From: JAJYIV01 sp964499955
Lineage (GTDB): Bacteria; Patescibacteriota; Patescibacteriia; UBA9934; GWF2-40-263
Assembly: GCA_964499955.1 (NCBI GenBank)
Contig: CAZCMI010000017.1
Location: 1 to 20,240 of the forward strand
Length of the DNA: 20,240 nucleotides
Direction of reading: 5' to 3'
Below are positions 6,645-14,917 of this stretch, piece after piece (position 1 is the stretch's first letter; every line of letters begins with the position of its first letter). Under the pieces are notes generated by a model. It had not been told where the DNA came from. It did no database searches and saw only the letters and a program-made list of their open reading frames with translations. Position numbers and translations under genes: made by a program.

Positions 6645-6671
6645 AAAACCGGCCTCATGCGGGCCGGTTTT
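6645..6671. terminator. Bidirectional terminator, loop holds the DHH stop codon
   Basis: A 10-bp stem (6645-6654 with 6662-6671) with a seven-base loop. The TGA stop of the minus-strand DHH gene (6657-6655) lies in the loop, so the last codons of that gene are part of the hairpin. On the plus strand it ends the ZIP transcript. Confidence 0.85.
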
Positions 6672-7800
6672 TCATCTGCGCGCGCAGCCGTTCGAGCAGC
6701 AGGCGTTCGGCCTGCACGGCGTCGCGGTCGGGGAAGCGCAGGCGGGCATGCTCGCGCGTGCCGGTGGCCCCCAAGGGGCCGCACAGCGCCAGGGCGTCGA
6801 AGGGGTGCTCGGCCTGCACCAGGGCGCGTACCGAACGGTCGGCCGTCTCATATACCAGCGCCGTGACCTTGGCGTCGGGCGAGGAGGTGATCAGTTCGTC
6901 GATGACGTCTTCCACGTCGGCGTCCTCGGCCCCGGCGTGGAGGAAATCCTGCCGCGACAGCGCGGACCACACCAGCGGGGCGTCCGCGTCCTGCTTGAGC
7001 CGTGCGAGCGCCCGGCCCCACAGGCGCAGCGTCTGCACCGAACGGGTGCGGTACAGGCGCCGGACCGCTTCCTCGCGCCGCGCCCCGTGCGCCACCAGCT
7101 TGCCCGCCGTCTGCAGGGTCTTGGGCGTGACGTTCGGGCGGGTGAAACTCTTGGTCTTGGCGATCATGCCGGTCAAAAACGCCGTGGCCGTTTCCTCGTC
7201 CATCAACGACGGATCCAGGGATTCCACCAGGTCGTGGCACACTTCGCCGCAGGCCGAAGCCGTGACGTCCACCACGTTGAACTGGCCGAAATGCTCGTTC
7301 TCCGGACGGTGGTCGACGTTGATGACCGGGGTGGCATAGAAGAAGTCGGGGTGCGCGCGGAACAGCTCGCCGCAGGCCTCGAAGTCCGCCGCCCCCACGC
7401 ACACGAGCAGGTCGTAGCGGAAGCCGGTGTCGGACACCTTCAAGTCCTTCGGGTCGAAGGAGCCCGAGGCGGGCGTCACGTGGATGAGCAGCTTGCCATC
7501 CTTGGTTTCGTACGACAGTTCCTTCACCTTCGCCGCGGACAGGTCCAATTCGATGACGAAGCGGCGCAGGTGGTCCACGGCCGTCTTCACCGCTCCGTGC
7601 CCGTCCAAAAAGGAAAGGGTGCCGGGCGCCGCGCCGTCCGCCGCCACGATGTCCGCGCGGCGGTCCAGCTTCCGCAGCACGCGGGAGAGGCCCAGGGCCG
7701 CCGCGTACCCGTCCGCCCCGGCCCCGGCGGAAACGCAAATCAGCGGGCGCGCGCTCCGCTTGATCGCTTCCAAAATCTGTTGGGAACCAGTGAGGGCCAT
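6655..7800 (-). CDS. DHH-family phosphoesterase homologue with degenerate active site
   Basis: 381 residues with the layout of NrnA-type DHH phosphoesterases (N-terminal DHH domain, C-terminal DHHA1-like region). Active family members use aspartates and histidines to bind two Mn ions and cleave short RNA, pAp or cyclic dinucleotides. Here the motifs are mostly lost. Motif I reads SAGAGADGYA (24-33) where family members have an H and D-x-D: H is absent and the second D is Y32. The motif II aspartate appears as G136 (VGAAD). Motif III is DHRPEN (163-168), with R165 for the second H. The aspartate of the T-D-T-G motif is K215 (IAKTKSF). The C-terminal glycine-rich site is GPLGATGTREH (341-351). 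The overall fold signature is intact, so it is probably a non-catalytic nucleotide or RNA binder; an altered activity cannot be excluded. It is divergent from valS with its own promoter. Confidence 0.85.
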   Translation of the reverse strand: MALTGSQQILEAIKRSARPLICVSAGAGADGYAAALGLSRVLRKLDRRADIVAADGAAPGTLSFLDGHGAVKTAVDHLRRFVIELDLSAAKVKELSYETKDGKLLIHVTPASGSFDPKDLKVSDTGFRYDLLVCVGAADFEACGELFRAHPDFFYATPVINVDHRPENEHFGQFNVVDVTASACGEVCHDLVESLDPSLMDEETATAFLTGMIAKTKSFTRPNVTPKTLQTAGKLVAHGARREEAVRRLYRTRSVQTLRLWGRALARLKQDADAPLVWSALSRQDFLHAGAEDADVEDVIDELITSSPDAKVTALVYETADRSVRALVQAEHPFDALALCGPLGATGTREHARLRFPDRDAVQAERLLLERLRAQMKNRPA

Positions 7801-7817
7801 GGGGAAGGGAATGGGGC

Positions 7818-7846
7818 AATGTATCGGCCCCGCGCGGGAGCGTCAA
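7818..7846 (-). promoter_or_regulatory. Promoter of the DHH gene
   Basis: On the minus strand: TTGACG (7846-7841), 17 bases, TACATT (7823-7818), 17 bases before the ATG. The leader is about 10 bases. It is back-to-back with the valS promoter; the two -35 boxes are 15 bases apart. Confidence 0.7.
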
Positions 7847-7861
7847 GCATGCGGCGCTTCG

Positions 7862-7890
7862 TTGCCAACCGGCCCCGCTTCGCCTAATCT
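7862..7890 (+). promoter_or_regulatory. Promoter of valS
   Basis: TTGCCA (7862-7867), 17 bases, TAATCT (7885-7890). It predicts a transcript start near 7897 and a pyrimidine-rich leader of about 23 bases before the ATG at 7920, without a Shine-Dalgarno site and with no visible T-box. Confidence 0.7.
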
Positions 7891-7919
7891 TCTTGCATTG
7901 CATCCCTTCTCCTTTTCCT

Positions 7920-10583
7920 ATGCCCCGCCCAGACATGCCCAAGGCCTACGAGCCGCAGCAATACGAAGACGCCATTTACGCCGCCTGGGAGCAAAGCGGG
8001 ATGTTCGATCCGGACAAGCTGCCGGGCGAGCGTGCGGAGGCGTTTTCCATCGTGCTGCCGCCGCCGAACGTGACGGGCACCCTTCACCTGGGCCATGCCG
8101 CCATGTTGGCGATCGAGGACGCCATGGTGCGCTTCGCCCGCCTGCGCGGCAAAAAGGCGCTGTGGCTGCCGGGGACCGACCACGCGGCCATCGCTACGCA
8201 GACCAAGGTGGAAAAGGAACTGGTGAAGAAGGGCGTCGCGGACCCGCGCCATACGCTGGGCCGTGAGGCGTTCTTGAAGGAAGTGGACGCCTTCGCCGCC
8301 GCGTCGCATAACACGATCGTCGGCCAGGTGCGCAAGATGGGCGCGTCCATCGACTGGAGCCGCGAGGCGTACACGCTGGACGCCGTGCGCAACCGCGCCG
8401 TGAACGCCGTCTTCAAGCAGATGTACGACGACGGCCTGATTTACCGCGGCCACCGCGTGGTGAATTGGGACCCGGTGGGCCAAACCGTGATCGCCGACGA
8501 CGAGATTGTCCACAAGGAAACCACCGCGAAGTTGGTGACGTTCATGTACGACAGGAACTTCCCGATCGCCATTTCCACCACCCGGCCGGAAACGAAGGTG
8601 GGCGATACGGCCGTGGCCGTGCATCCGGACGACCCGCGGTATGCCGCGTACGTCGGCAAGACGTTCGAAGCCGAGTTCTGCGGCGTGAAGCTGGCGATCA
8701 AGGTCGTCGCGGACGAATCGGTGGACATGGACTTCGGCACGGGGGCGCTTGGCGTGACGCCGGCGCATTCCGTCGTGGACGCGGAGATTGCGGAGCGCCA
8801 CGGCTTGCCGATGAAACAAGTCATCGGGGAAGACGGCCGCATGACCGCGGACGCAGGCATCCTCGCGGGGAAGACGACCGTCGAAGCCCGCGCGGCCGTC
8901 ATTGAGTGGCTGCGCGCCCAAGGTCTGCTCCAACAAGAGGAAGACGTCGCCCAAGCGCTTTCCACCGCCGAGCGCTCCGGCGGCACCGTCGAACCGTTGC
9001 CCAAAGTGCAATGGTTCATCGGCGTGAACCGCCCGTTCGCCTTCAAGCAATCCGCGCATGCGCCCATCAAGGGGCTGGAGGACGGCCAGGAGGTGACGTT
9101 GAAGCAGCTTATGCAGCACGTGGTGCGCGAGGGGGAGGTGAAGATCCTGCCCGAGCGTTTCGACAAGACGTATTTCCACTGGATCGACAACCTGCGCGAC
9201 TGGAACATCAGCCGCCAGATTTGGTTCGGCCACCGCGTGCCGGTGTGGTACAAGGGTGAGTCGATCGCCGTCGGAAGCGCACCGCTGGGCGAGGGTTGGG
9301 AGCAAGATCCCGACACCCTCGACACCTGGTTTTCCTCCGGCCTGTGGACGTTTTCCACGCTGTTGGATCCGGCCAAAGCGACGGACGACCTGCGCACCTG
9401 GGCCGCGGCCAGCCGCGATTTCCAGACCTTCCATCCCACGTCCGTGCTGGAAACGGGCTACGACATCTTGTTCTTCTGGGTGGCCCGCATGATCTTGATG
9501 ACGACGTACGCCATCGGCGAAGTGCCGTTCCGCACGGTATACCTGCACGGCCTGGTGCGCGACGAGCAGGGCCGCAAAATGTCCAAGTCGCTCGGCAACA
9601 TCATCGACCCGGTGGACATGATCGCGAAGTACGGCGCGGACGCCACGCGCCTGGCGCTGGTGCTCGGTTCCTCGCCCGGCAACGACGTGAAGCTGTCCGA
9701 GGAAAAAATCGCCGGCTTCCGCAACTTCACCAACAAGTTGTGGAACATCAGCCGGTTCGTGCTGACGAGCGTGGACGCCGTGGAAGCTCCCGCCGCGCCG
9801 GAGCCGAAGACGCTCGCGGACACATGGATCCTGTCGCGCTTTGCCCGCGTGGAAGAGCAGGCGACCCGGCACCTTGAACAATTCGCGTATTCGGCCGCCG
9901 GCGAAACCTTGCGCGACTTCACCTGGGGCGACTTCGCCGACTGGTATTTGGAGATTGCCAAGATCCAGAAGCAGGATCAGGCACTCGCCGCGTCCACGGA
10001 CAAGAACCTGCTGTACGTGTTGTCGCGGCTGCTCACGCTGTGGCATCCGTTCATGCCGTTCGTGACCGAAGAAATTTGGAAACAATTCGGCGCCGGCGGA
10101 TTCCTGATGACGGCCGAATGGCCCGCTGCGGCGGAAGGGCAGACGGACGAACAAGCCGAAGCGGCATTCACCAAGCTGCAGGAGGTCATCGTCGACATCC
10201 GCAACCTGCGCGCCTCAAACAAGGTGCCGCCCACCGCCGCCCTCGGTGTCGAAGTCTTGAACACGGCGTTGTATCAAGAGCAGGGGGAGATCATCCGCGC
10301 GCTCGCCCGCGTGCGCGATGCGGACGCGACGGACAAAACCAGCGTTGCGACGGCAAACGTCGTCCTGTATCTGCCGAGCGTGGATCCGGAAAAGGAACGT
10401 GCCCGCCTCACCAAAGAATTGGAAGAAACGAACGCGTACGTCGCTTCCAACGAGGCCAAACTCGCCAACGCCGAATTCACCGCCAAGGCTCCTGCCAAGG
10501 TGATCGACGCCATGCGCGCCAAGAAAGCCGAAGCCGAAGCCAAGGCCGCCGAGATCGAAAAGCAGCTCGCCGCGCTCGCCTGA
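7920..10583 (+). CDS. valS: Valyl-tRNA synthetase
   Basis: Class I synthetase that charges tRNA-Val and edits mischarged threonine. The 887 residues have the normal bacterial order: HIGH-type HLGH (56-59, in PPPNVTGTLHLGHA), the CP1 editing insertion (about 190-340), the LRDWNISRQ segment near 424-432, KMSKS (553-557), an alpha-helical anticodon-binding domain, and a C-terminal coiled coil (about 820-887, with repeated Glu/Lys/Ala heptads) that contacts tRNA in this family. I chose the ATG at 7920; a TTG 27 bases upstream is in frame but lies at the predicted transcript start. A second ATG at 7935 is possible. The two tRNA-Val genes of the window provide substrates. It is monocistronic, ending at a terminator. 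Confidence 0.97.
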   Translation: MPRPDMPKAYEPQQYEDAIYAAWEQSGMFDPDKLPGERAEAFSIVLPPPNVTGTLHLGHAAMLAIEDAMVRFARLRGKKALWLPGTDHAAIATQTKVEKELVKKGVADPRHTLGREAFLKEVDAFAAASHNTIVGQVRKMGASIDWSREAYTLDAVRNRAVNAVFKQMYDDGLIYRGHRVVNWDPVGQTVIADDEIVHKETTAKLVTFMYDRNFPIAISTTRPETKVGDTAVAVHPDDPRYAAYVGKTFEAEFCGVKLAIKVVADESVDMDFGTGALGVTPAHSVVDAEIAERHGLPMKQVIGEDGRMTADAGILAGKTTVEARAAVIEWLRAQGLLQQEEDVAQALSTAERSGGTVEPLPKVQWFIGVNRPFAFKQSAHAPIKGLEDGQEVTLKQLMQHVVREGEVKILPERFDKTYFHWIDNLRDWNISRQIWFGHRVPVWYKGESIAVGSAPLGEGWEQDPDTLDTWFSSGLWTFSTLLDPAKATDDLRTWAAASRDFQTFHPTSVLETGYDILFFWVARMILMTTYAIGEVPFRTVYLHGLVRDEQGRKMSKSLGNIIDPVDMIAKYGADATRLALVLGSSPGNDVKLSEEKIAGFRNFTNKLWNISRFVLTSVDAVEAPAAPEPKTLADTWILSRFARVEEQATRHLEQFAYSAAGETLRDFTWGDFADWYLEIAKIQKQDQALAASTDKNLLYVLSRLLTLWHPFMPFVTEEIWKQFGAGGFLMTAEWPAAAEGQTDEQAEAAFTKLQEVIVDIRNLRASNKVPPTAALGVEVLNTALYQEQGEIIRALARVRDADATDKTSVATANVVLYLPSVDPEKERARLTKELEETNAYVASNEAKLANAEFTAKAPAKVIDAMRAKKAEAEAKAAEIEKQLAALA

Positions 10584-10586
10584 CGA

Positions 10587-10614
10587 AAAACGCCCCGCCC
10601 CCGCGGGGTGTTTT
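10587..10614 (+). terminator. Terminator after valS
   Basis: A 12-bp stem (10587-10598 with 10603-10614, one G-U pair) with a CCCC loop and a TTTT end, 3 bases after the valS stop. Confidence 0.9.
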
Positions 10615-10652
10615 CGGTTGCCGCGTTGTCTGCAGGGCGCCCCCGCGGCCCG

Positions 10653-10681
10653 TTGCGATTTCCCCGCGTTTCCGCTACGCT
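10653..10681 (+). promoter_or_regulatory. Promoter of tyrS-argS (leaderless)
   Basis: TTGCGA (10653-10658), 17 bases, TACGCT (10676-10681), then 9 bases to the tyrS ATG. The transcript should begin about 2 bases before the start codon. Confidence 0.6.
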
Positions 10682-10690
10682 TGGCCCATT

Positions 10691-11893
10691 ATGCCCTCCG
10701 TTATCACTGATCCCGCGGCCATTGAATCCTTCCTCGTCCGCGGCGTGGAACACGTTTTTCCGTCCCGCGATTTCCTGCGCGCCCGCCTCGCGGAAGGCAA
10801 GCGCCTGACGATCTATTGGGGCATCGACCCGACCGGTCCCGCGCTGCACCTCGGCCACGCCATCAACCTGCGGAAGCTGCGCGCCTTCCAAAATCTCGGC
10901 CACAAGGTCGTGATGCTCATCGGCGACTTCACCGGCATGATCGGCGACCCGACGGACAAGAGCGCCACGCGCGTGCGCCTGACGCGCGAGGAGGTCCTGG
11001 CAAACGCCAAGGAATACCGGCGCCAAGCGGCGAAGATCTTGCAATTCGACGGCGAAAACCCGGTGGAAATCCGCCACAACAGCGAGTGGCTCGGCGCGAT
11101 GTCCTTCGCCGACGTCGTGGAGGTGTCCGCGTATTTCACCGTGCAGCAGATGCTGGAACGCGACATGTTCGAGAAGCGCCTGGAGGAAGGCAAGCCCATC
11201 CACCTGCACGAATTCCTATACCCGCTCATGCAGGGCTATGATTCCGTCGCCTTGGACACCGACGGCGAACTCGGCGGCAACGACCAGACCTTCAACATGC
11301 TGGCCGGCCGCGACTTGATGAAGGCCGTGAAGGGCAAGGAAAAATGGGTGGTGACGGTGAAGCTGCTGACGGACGCCACCGGCAAGAAAATGGGCAAGAG
11401 CGAAGGGAACATGGCGAAGCTCGACGACGGCCCGGAGGAGATGTACGGCAAGGTCATGAGCTGGACCGACGGCATGATCGTCAGCGGGTTCGAGTTGCTG
11501 ACGGAACTCCCGGAGGAAGACGTTCGCGACATCAGCCGCGGGTTGAGCAAGGAAACCCTGAACCCCCGCGACGCCAAGGACCGCCTGGCGCGCGAAATCA
11601 CGGCGCAGTTCCACGGGCGCGAGGCCGCGGACGCCGCCGCCGAGGCCTTCGTGAAGATGTTCCGCGAAAAGGAAATCCCAACGGAGATGCCCGAAGTGAA
11701 GGCCGACGGTCCGATGAAAGTAATCGACGCACTGGTTGCCGGTGGGTTGTGTGCGTCCAAGGGCGAAGCCCGCCGCCAAATCGAGCAGGGCGGGGTGAAG
11801 GTGGACGGCGCCGTCATTTCCGACGTGGACGCCACAGCCGCCCCTGGCGCGGTGATCCAAAAGGGCAAGCGGCATTTCGTGCGCGTCGTTTAA
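10691..11893 (+). CDS. tyrS: Tyrosyl-tRNA synthetase
   Basis: Class I synthetase charging tRNA-Tyr. The 400 residues include HLGH (53-56, in GIDPTGPALHLGHA), LIGDFTGMIGDPTDKSATR (about 76-94), ELGGNDQTFNMLAGRDL and a KMSKS-type motif that here reads KMGKS (233-237). A C-terminal S4 RNA-binding domain (about 338-400, VIDALVAGGLCASKGEARRQ) follows. The pattern is that of the TyrRS group also found in many bacteria with the longer insertion (type 2), as opposed to the B. stearothermophilus type. A much longer upstream frame exists but only overlaps valS; the ATG at 10691 fits the family start and the promoter. argS starts one base after the stop, so the two are cotranscribed and likely translationally coupled. 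Confidence 0.96.
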   Translation: MPSVITDPAAIESFLVRGVEHVFPSRDFLRARLAEGKRLTIYWGIDPTGPALHLGHAINLRKLRAFQNLGHKVVMLIGDFTGMIGDPTDKSATRVRLTREEVLANAKEYRRQAAKILQFDGENPVEIRHNSEWLGAMSFADVVEVSAYFTVQQMLERDMFEKRLEEGKPIHLHEFLYPLMQGYDSVALDTDGELGGNDQTFNMLAGRDLMKAVKGKEKWVVTVKLLTDATGKKMGKSEGNMAKLDDGPEEMYGKVMSWTDGMIVSGFELLTELPEEDVRDISRGLSKETLNPRDAKDRLAREITAQFHGREAADAAAEAFVKMFREKEIPTEMPEVKADGPMKVIDALVAGGLCASKGEARRQIEQGGVKVDGAVISDVDATAAPGAVIQKGKRHFVRVV

Positions 11894-11894
11894 T

Positions 11895-13607
11895 ATGTAC
11901 GCATTACAAGAAGCCAAACAACAGGTCTTGAAGGAATTGAAGCGCGCCTTGGGCAAGGGGTTTTCCCCCGCAGCCGCCGATTTGGCCGTTCCGCCCAACC
12001 CGGAGATGGGCGACGTGGCGTTCCCATGCTTCGCCCTGGCCAAGGCGCTCAAACGCTCCCCGGTGGAAATCGCCGCGGAAATCGCCGCCAAAATCGGCCC
12101 TAAGGGCTATGTGAAATCGGCCGTGGCCCAAGGGCCGTACGTGAATTTCACCTTCGACACGGCGGCACTCGGCCAAGCCGTACTCGCGCAAATCGACGAA
12201 CTGGGCGACGCCTACGGCCGCTCCGAAACCGGCGCGGGCAAGCGCGTCATGGTCGAGTACGCCAACCCCAACACGCACAAGGACGTCCACATCGGCCACC
12301 TGCGCAATTTCTTCGTGGGTCAAAGTTTGGTGAATTCCTTGGAAGCCGCCGGCTACGACGTCGTTCCCGTTTCGTACATCAACGACCTGGGCGCGCACGT
12401 GGCCATCTGCCTGTGGGGCGTGAAGAACCTCCACCAAGGCGCGCTGCCGCCGGAAGGGGAAGACCCCGTGACGTTCATGGGCCGCATGTACGCGGAAGCC
12501 ACCGCGGTCGCGAAGGAAAACCCGGCCGTCAAGGAAGAAATTTCCGCCATCCACCGCGACTTGGAAGACCGCCGCGGAGCGTACCTGTCGCTGTGGCGCA
12601 AAACCCGCCAGTGGTCCCTCGCCTACATGCGCGGCGTGTTCCGCGAGCTGAAGCTCCCGCTGCGCGCGTTCTATTACGAAAGCGACCTGATCGATGCCGC
12701 CAAGGCCGTGGTGGAAGACCTCATCAAAAAGGGGATCGCCCGGCACAGCAACAGCGCGTGGATCGTTGATTTGGAAGCCGAAAAGCTCGGCGTGAACCTG
12801 CTGGTGAAATCTGACGGCACCTTGTTGTACAACGCCAAGGACTTGGCGCTCGCCTTGCGCAAGCGGGACGAATTCCACCCCAAGCGCAGCTTGTACGTGG
12901 TGGACGCCCGCCAGTCGCTGGCCATGAACCAGCTCTTCGCCACGCTGCGGAAGATGGGCCGCACGGAGGAATTGGCGCATGTCTCGTATGACTTCGTGAC
13001 GTTGAAGGAAGGAGCGATGTCTTCCCGCAAGGGCAACATCATCCGCTACGAGTTCTTCCGCGACGCCATGGTGGAAGAGGCGCGCACGCAGACGGCCGCC
13101 AGGCACCCGGACTGGAAGCCTGCGCGCGTGGAGAAAACCGCCCGTGCCATCGCCTTCGCCGCCATCCGCTTCGGCATGCTCAAGCAGGACACGGACCGCA
13201 AGATCATCTTCGACATGGAAGAAGCCCTGTCGTTCGAGGGCTTCACCGGCCCGTACCTGCTGTACACCCTGGCCCGCGTGAACGGCATTATGAAGAAGGC
13301 CCGTCGCCGCAAGCGGGATCGTTCCGCCTCGCGCCTCGCCCTGCCGTCGGAAAAACGGTTGGTCGCCGCCCTGGCCGCCTATCCCGACGCCGTGCGTGCC
13401 GCCGCCACGGACACGCGCCTGGGTGCCTTGGCCCAGCACTTGTTCGACATCGCCAAGCGCTTCGCCGAGTTCTACGCCGAAGCCCCCGTGCTCGCCGCCG
13501 AGGACGCCGCGGTGGCCGCCCAGCGCCTCGCCCTGTGCGAAGCCGCGGGCCGCACCCTGGAAAACGGCCTGGCCCTCCTGGGGATAGACGCCGTGAAGGA
13601 AATGTAG
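11895..13607 (+). CDS. argS: Arginyl-tRNA synthetase
   Basis: Class I synthetase charging tRNA-Arg. The 570 residues begin with the N-terminal ArgRS-specific domain (about 1-85), then the catalytic domain with HIGH at 132-135 (in NPNTHKDVHIGHLRN) and the KMSKS-equivalent MSSRKG (375-380), as usual for ArgRS variants that lack the canonical lysine motif. The DALR anticodon-binding domain starts near GPYLLYTLARVN (about 451-462) and runs to the end. Codon 564 is ATA, a rare codon here that needs the UAU isoleucine tRNA or an equivalent. One base separates it from tyrS; a hairpin terminator follows 21 bases after the stop. Confidence 0.97.
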   Translation: MYALQEAKQQVLKELKRALGKGFSPAAADLAVPPNPEMGDVAFPCFALAKALKRSPVEIAAEIAAKIGPKGYVKSAVAQGPYVNFTFDTAALGQAVLAQIDELGDAYGRSETGAGKRVMVEYANPNTHKDVHIGHLRNFFVGQSLVNSLEAAGYDVVPVSYINDLGAHVAICLWGVKNLHQGALPPEGEDPVTFMGRMYAEATAVAKENPAVKEEISAIHRDLEDRRGAYLSLWRKTRQWSLAYMRGVFRELKLPLRAFYYESDLIDAAKAVVEDLIKKGIARHSNSAWIVDLEAEKLGVNLLVKSDGTLLYNAKDLALALRKRDEFHPKRSLYVVDARQSLAMNQLFATLRKMGRTEELAHVSYDFVTLKEGAMSSRKGNIIRYEFFRDAMVEEARTQTAARHPDWKPARVEKTARAIAFAAIRFGMLKQDTDRKIIFDMEEALSFEGFTGPYLLYTLARVNGIMKKARRRKRDRSASRLALPSEKRLVAALAAYPDAVRAAATDTRLGALAQHLFDIAKRFAEFYAEAPVLAAEDAAVAAQRLALCEAAGRTLENGLALLGIDAVKEM

Positions 13608-13624
13608 TGGGTAATCGCCCGCTG

Positions 13625-13633
13625 TGGTAAACT
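13625..13633 (+). promoter_or_regulatory. Possible extended -10 for bactofilin
   Basis: TGG followed by TAAACT (13628-13633) has the TGn extended -10 form. Transcription would start near 13640, inside the loop of the terminator described next, and avoid forming that hairpin. No -35 is visible at 17 bases. Confidence 0.35.
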
Positions 13634-13654
13634 CTCCGCAAACGGAGGGTTTTT
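13629..13654 (+). terminator. Terminator after tyrS-argS
   Basis: A 10-bp stem (13629-13638 with 13643-13652, one G-U pair), CAAA loop, and a run of five T (13650-13654). It lies in the 56-base gap between argS and bactofilin. Confidence 0.75.
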
Positions 13655-13663
13655 CCTTTATCT

Positions 13664-14041
13664 ATGCCTCGAAAAAGCACCCATATGGCAAACGGCCAGG
13701 AGACCGTCATCGCGCAGGGAGTAAAAATGGAAGGGGACTTCGTCAGCCAGGGCGACGTCGTCATCGACGGGGAGATGGTAGGGACGGTGCGGACCGCCGC
13801 GCACTTGCGCGTGGGGGAGACCGCCGCCATTTCGGCCGACGTGTCGGCCCAGTCCGCCGTCATCGCCGGGCGGTTGCGCGGCAACCTGCGCGTGGAAGAC
13901 AAGCTTGAGTTGTTGGAAAGCTCGCAGGTGGAAGGCGACGTGTCGGCACGGGTGTTGTCCGTGGCCGCCGGCGCGCAGGTGAACGGCCGCATCTCCATGG
14001 GCGTGCCCATGGACGCGGGAGAAGAAGAACCGGAAGCCTAG
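13664..14041 (+). CDS. Bactofilin
   Basis: Bactofilins are cytoskeletal proteins that polymerise without nucleotides and help place cell-wall or surface machinery. The 125 residues form one bactofilin domain (about 14-113) with the typical right-handed beta-helix pattern: repeated rungs such as GDFVSQGDVVIDGEMVGTV, HLRVGETAAISADV, AVIAGRLRGNLRVEDKLELLESSQVEGDV and VLSVAAGAQVNG. The C-terminus is short and acidic. The ATG at 13664 is used; M8 (MANGQETV, 13685) is an alternative start. A GGAGGG at 13644-13649 lies 14 bases before the ATG, too far for a good Shine-Dalgarno site. The DAGK-like gene follows after 48 bases and may be cotranscribed. Confidence 0.93.
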   Translation: MPRKSTHMANGQETVIAQGVKMEGDFVSQGDVVIDGEMVGTVRTAAHLRVGETAAISADVSAQSAVIAGRLRGNLRVEDKLELLESSQVEGDVSARVLSVAAGAQVNGRISMGVPMDAGEEEPEA

Positions 14042-14089
14042 CGCCTGAGCCGGGGAGGGAAACGTCCCGCGGCATGTTCGCGCGTCCCT

Positions 14090-14866
14090 GTGTATCTCTA
14101 TATCTACGACGAATTTATCCAGGACAAGCGGTTCGAAAAGGACATTCTGCAGATCGAGAACCGCCTGACCGACCTTGGCATCGCCGGCAAAATCGCCCGC
14201 CTGGCGCTCTTTCGGGACCCGGAAGAAATGATCCGCGACGAAATCCGCCGCGGCGCCACCACCGTGGTGGCGGTGGGCAACGACCGCACGGTGCGCAAGA
14301 TCCTGGACGTCGTCTCCGAAGGCGGCGCCACGCTCGCAATGATCCCGCTGGGGACGCCGGACATCCTGGCCAAGTTGTTCGGCATGCCGCCGGGGTTGGC
14401 CGCCTGCGACGTGCTCTCCGCCCGCATCGTGGAAACGGTGGACTTGGGGACGGTGAACGGCCGTCGGTTCCTGCTGGGGTTTTCCATCCCGTCGTTCAAG
14501 GGCAGCGTGCACTTCGCCGGGTCCTGCCGCGTGTCGCCGCTGAAAACCGGCGCGCTGGAAATCCTCAACCTCGGGCCGGGGTCCGAAGGGGTGCCGGGCC
14601 GCGCCTCGGCCGACCCGACGGACGGTCTGTTGGAAGCCCTGCTGCGCGTGAAAGTACCGGGCGGCTTCCTGCGCCGCGCGCGCGTCACGACCACGGTCCT
14701 GCCCGCCCCCGCCTTCGCCGTCCAGGACGAGGAACCCATGTCCGGCTTCGCCGACGGGGAAGAGCTGCGCGGCAAGCGCTTCGACGTGTCCGTGGAAACC
14801 GGCGCCATCCGCGTGGTGACGGGCCGCGGCCGCCTGTTCGCCCCGGGCGCCGTGGCGGCGGAATGA
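14090..14866 (+). CDS. Diacylglycerol-kinase-like (DAGK catalytic domain) protein, altered motif
   Basis: 258 residues resembling the catalytic domain of the DAGK/YegS/sphingosine kinase family, which phosphorylate lipid hydroxyls with ATP. The nucleotide-binding stretch, normally with GGDGT, reads AVGNDRTVRKIL (61-72): the aspartate D65 is kept, but the second and fourth glycines are N64 and R66. The following AMIPLGTPDILAKLFGMP (83-100) matches the usual PLGTxNDxA region. The N-terminus MYLYIYDEF is like the DAGK-family proteins I recall from Patescibacteria. The start is GTG at 14090, after a 48-base gap from bactofilin, with no Shine-Dalgarno. Lipid kinase activity is uncertain. It ends at a bidirectional terminator. 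Confidence 0.75.
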   Translation: MYLYIYDEFIQDKRFEKDILQIENRLTDLGIAGKIARLALFRDPEEMIRDEIRRGATTVVAVGNDRTVRKILDVVSEGGATLAMIPLGTPDILAKLFGMPPGLAACDVLSARIVETVDLGTVNGRRFLLGFSIPSFKGSVHFAGSCRVSPLKTGALEILNLGPGSEGVPGRASADPTDGLLEALLRVKVPGGFLRRARVTTTVLPAPAFAVQDEEPMSGFADGEELRGKRFDVSVETGAIRVVTGRGRLFAPGAVAAE

Positions 14867-14888
14867 GGGCGGTGGGAAAGCGGCATAC

Positions 14889-14917
14889 AAAAACACCCGG
14901 ATGAACCGGGTGTTTTT
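14889..14917. terminator. Bidirectional terminator between the DAGK-like gene and tRNA-Leu
   Basis: A 12-bp perfect stem (14889-14900 with 14906-14917), five-base loop, A and T runs on the arms. On the minus strand its first base is the last base of the tRNA-Leu CCA. Confidence 0.9.

Noticed and set aside
7893..7919. TTG start for valS
   Set aside because: It lies at or before the predicted transcript start; the ATG at 7920 fits better.
7884..10154. 756-codon open frame on the minus strand
   Set aside because: Lies fully opposite valS; its composition (His/Arg/Gly-rich, no motif) is the usual product of GC-rich antisense frames.
10040..10690. N-terminal extension of tyrS by 217 codons
   Set aside because: The upstream frame overlaps valS out of frame and crosses its terminator; TyrRS homologues start near the ATG at 10691.
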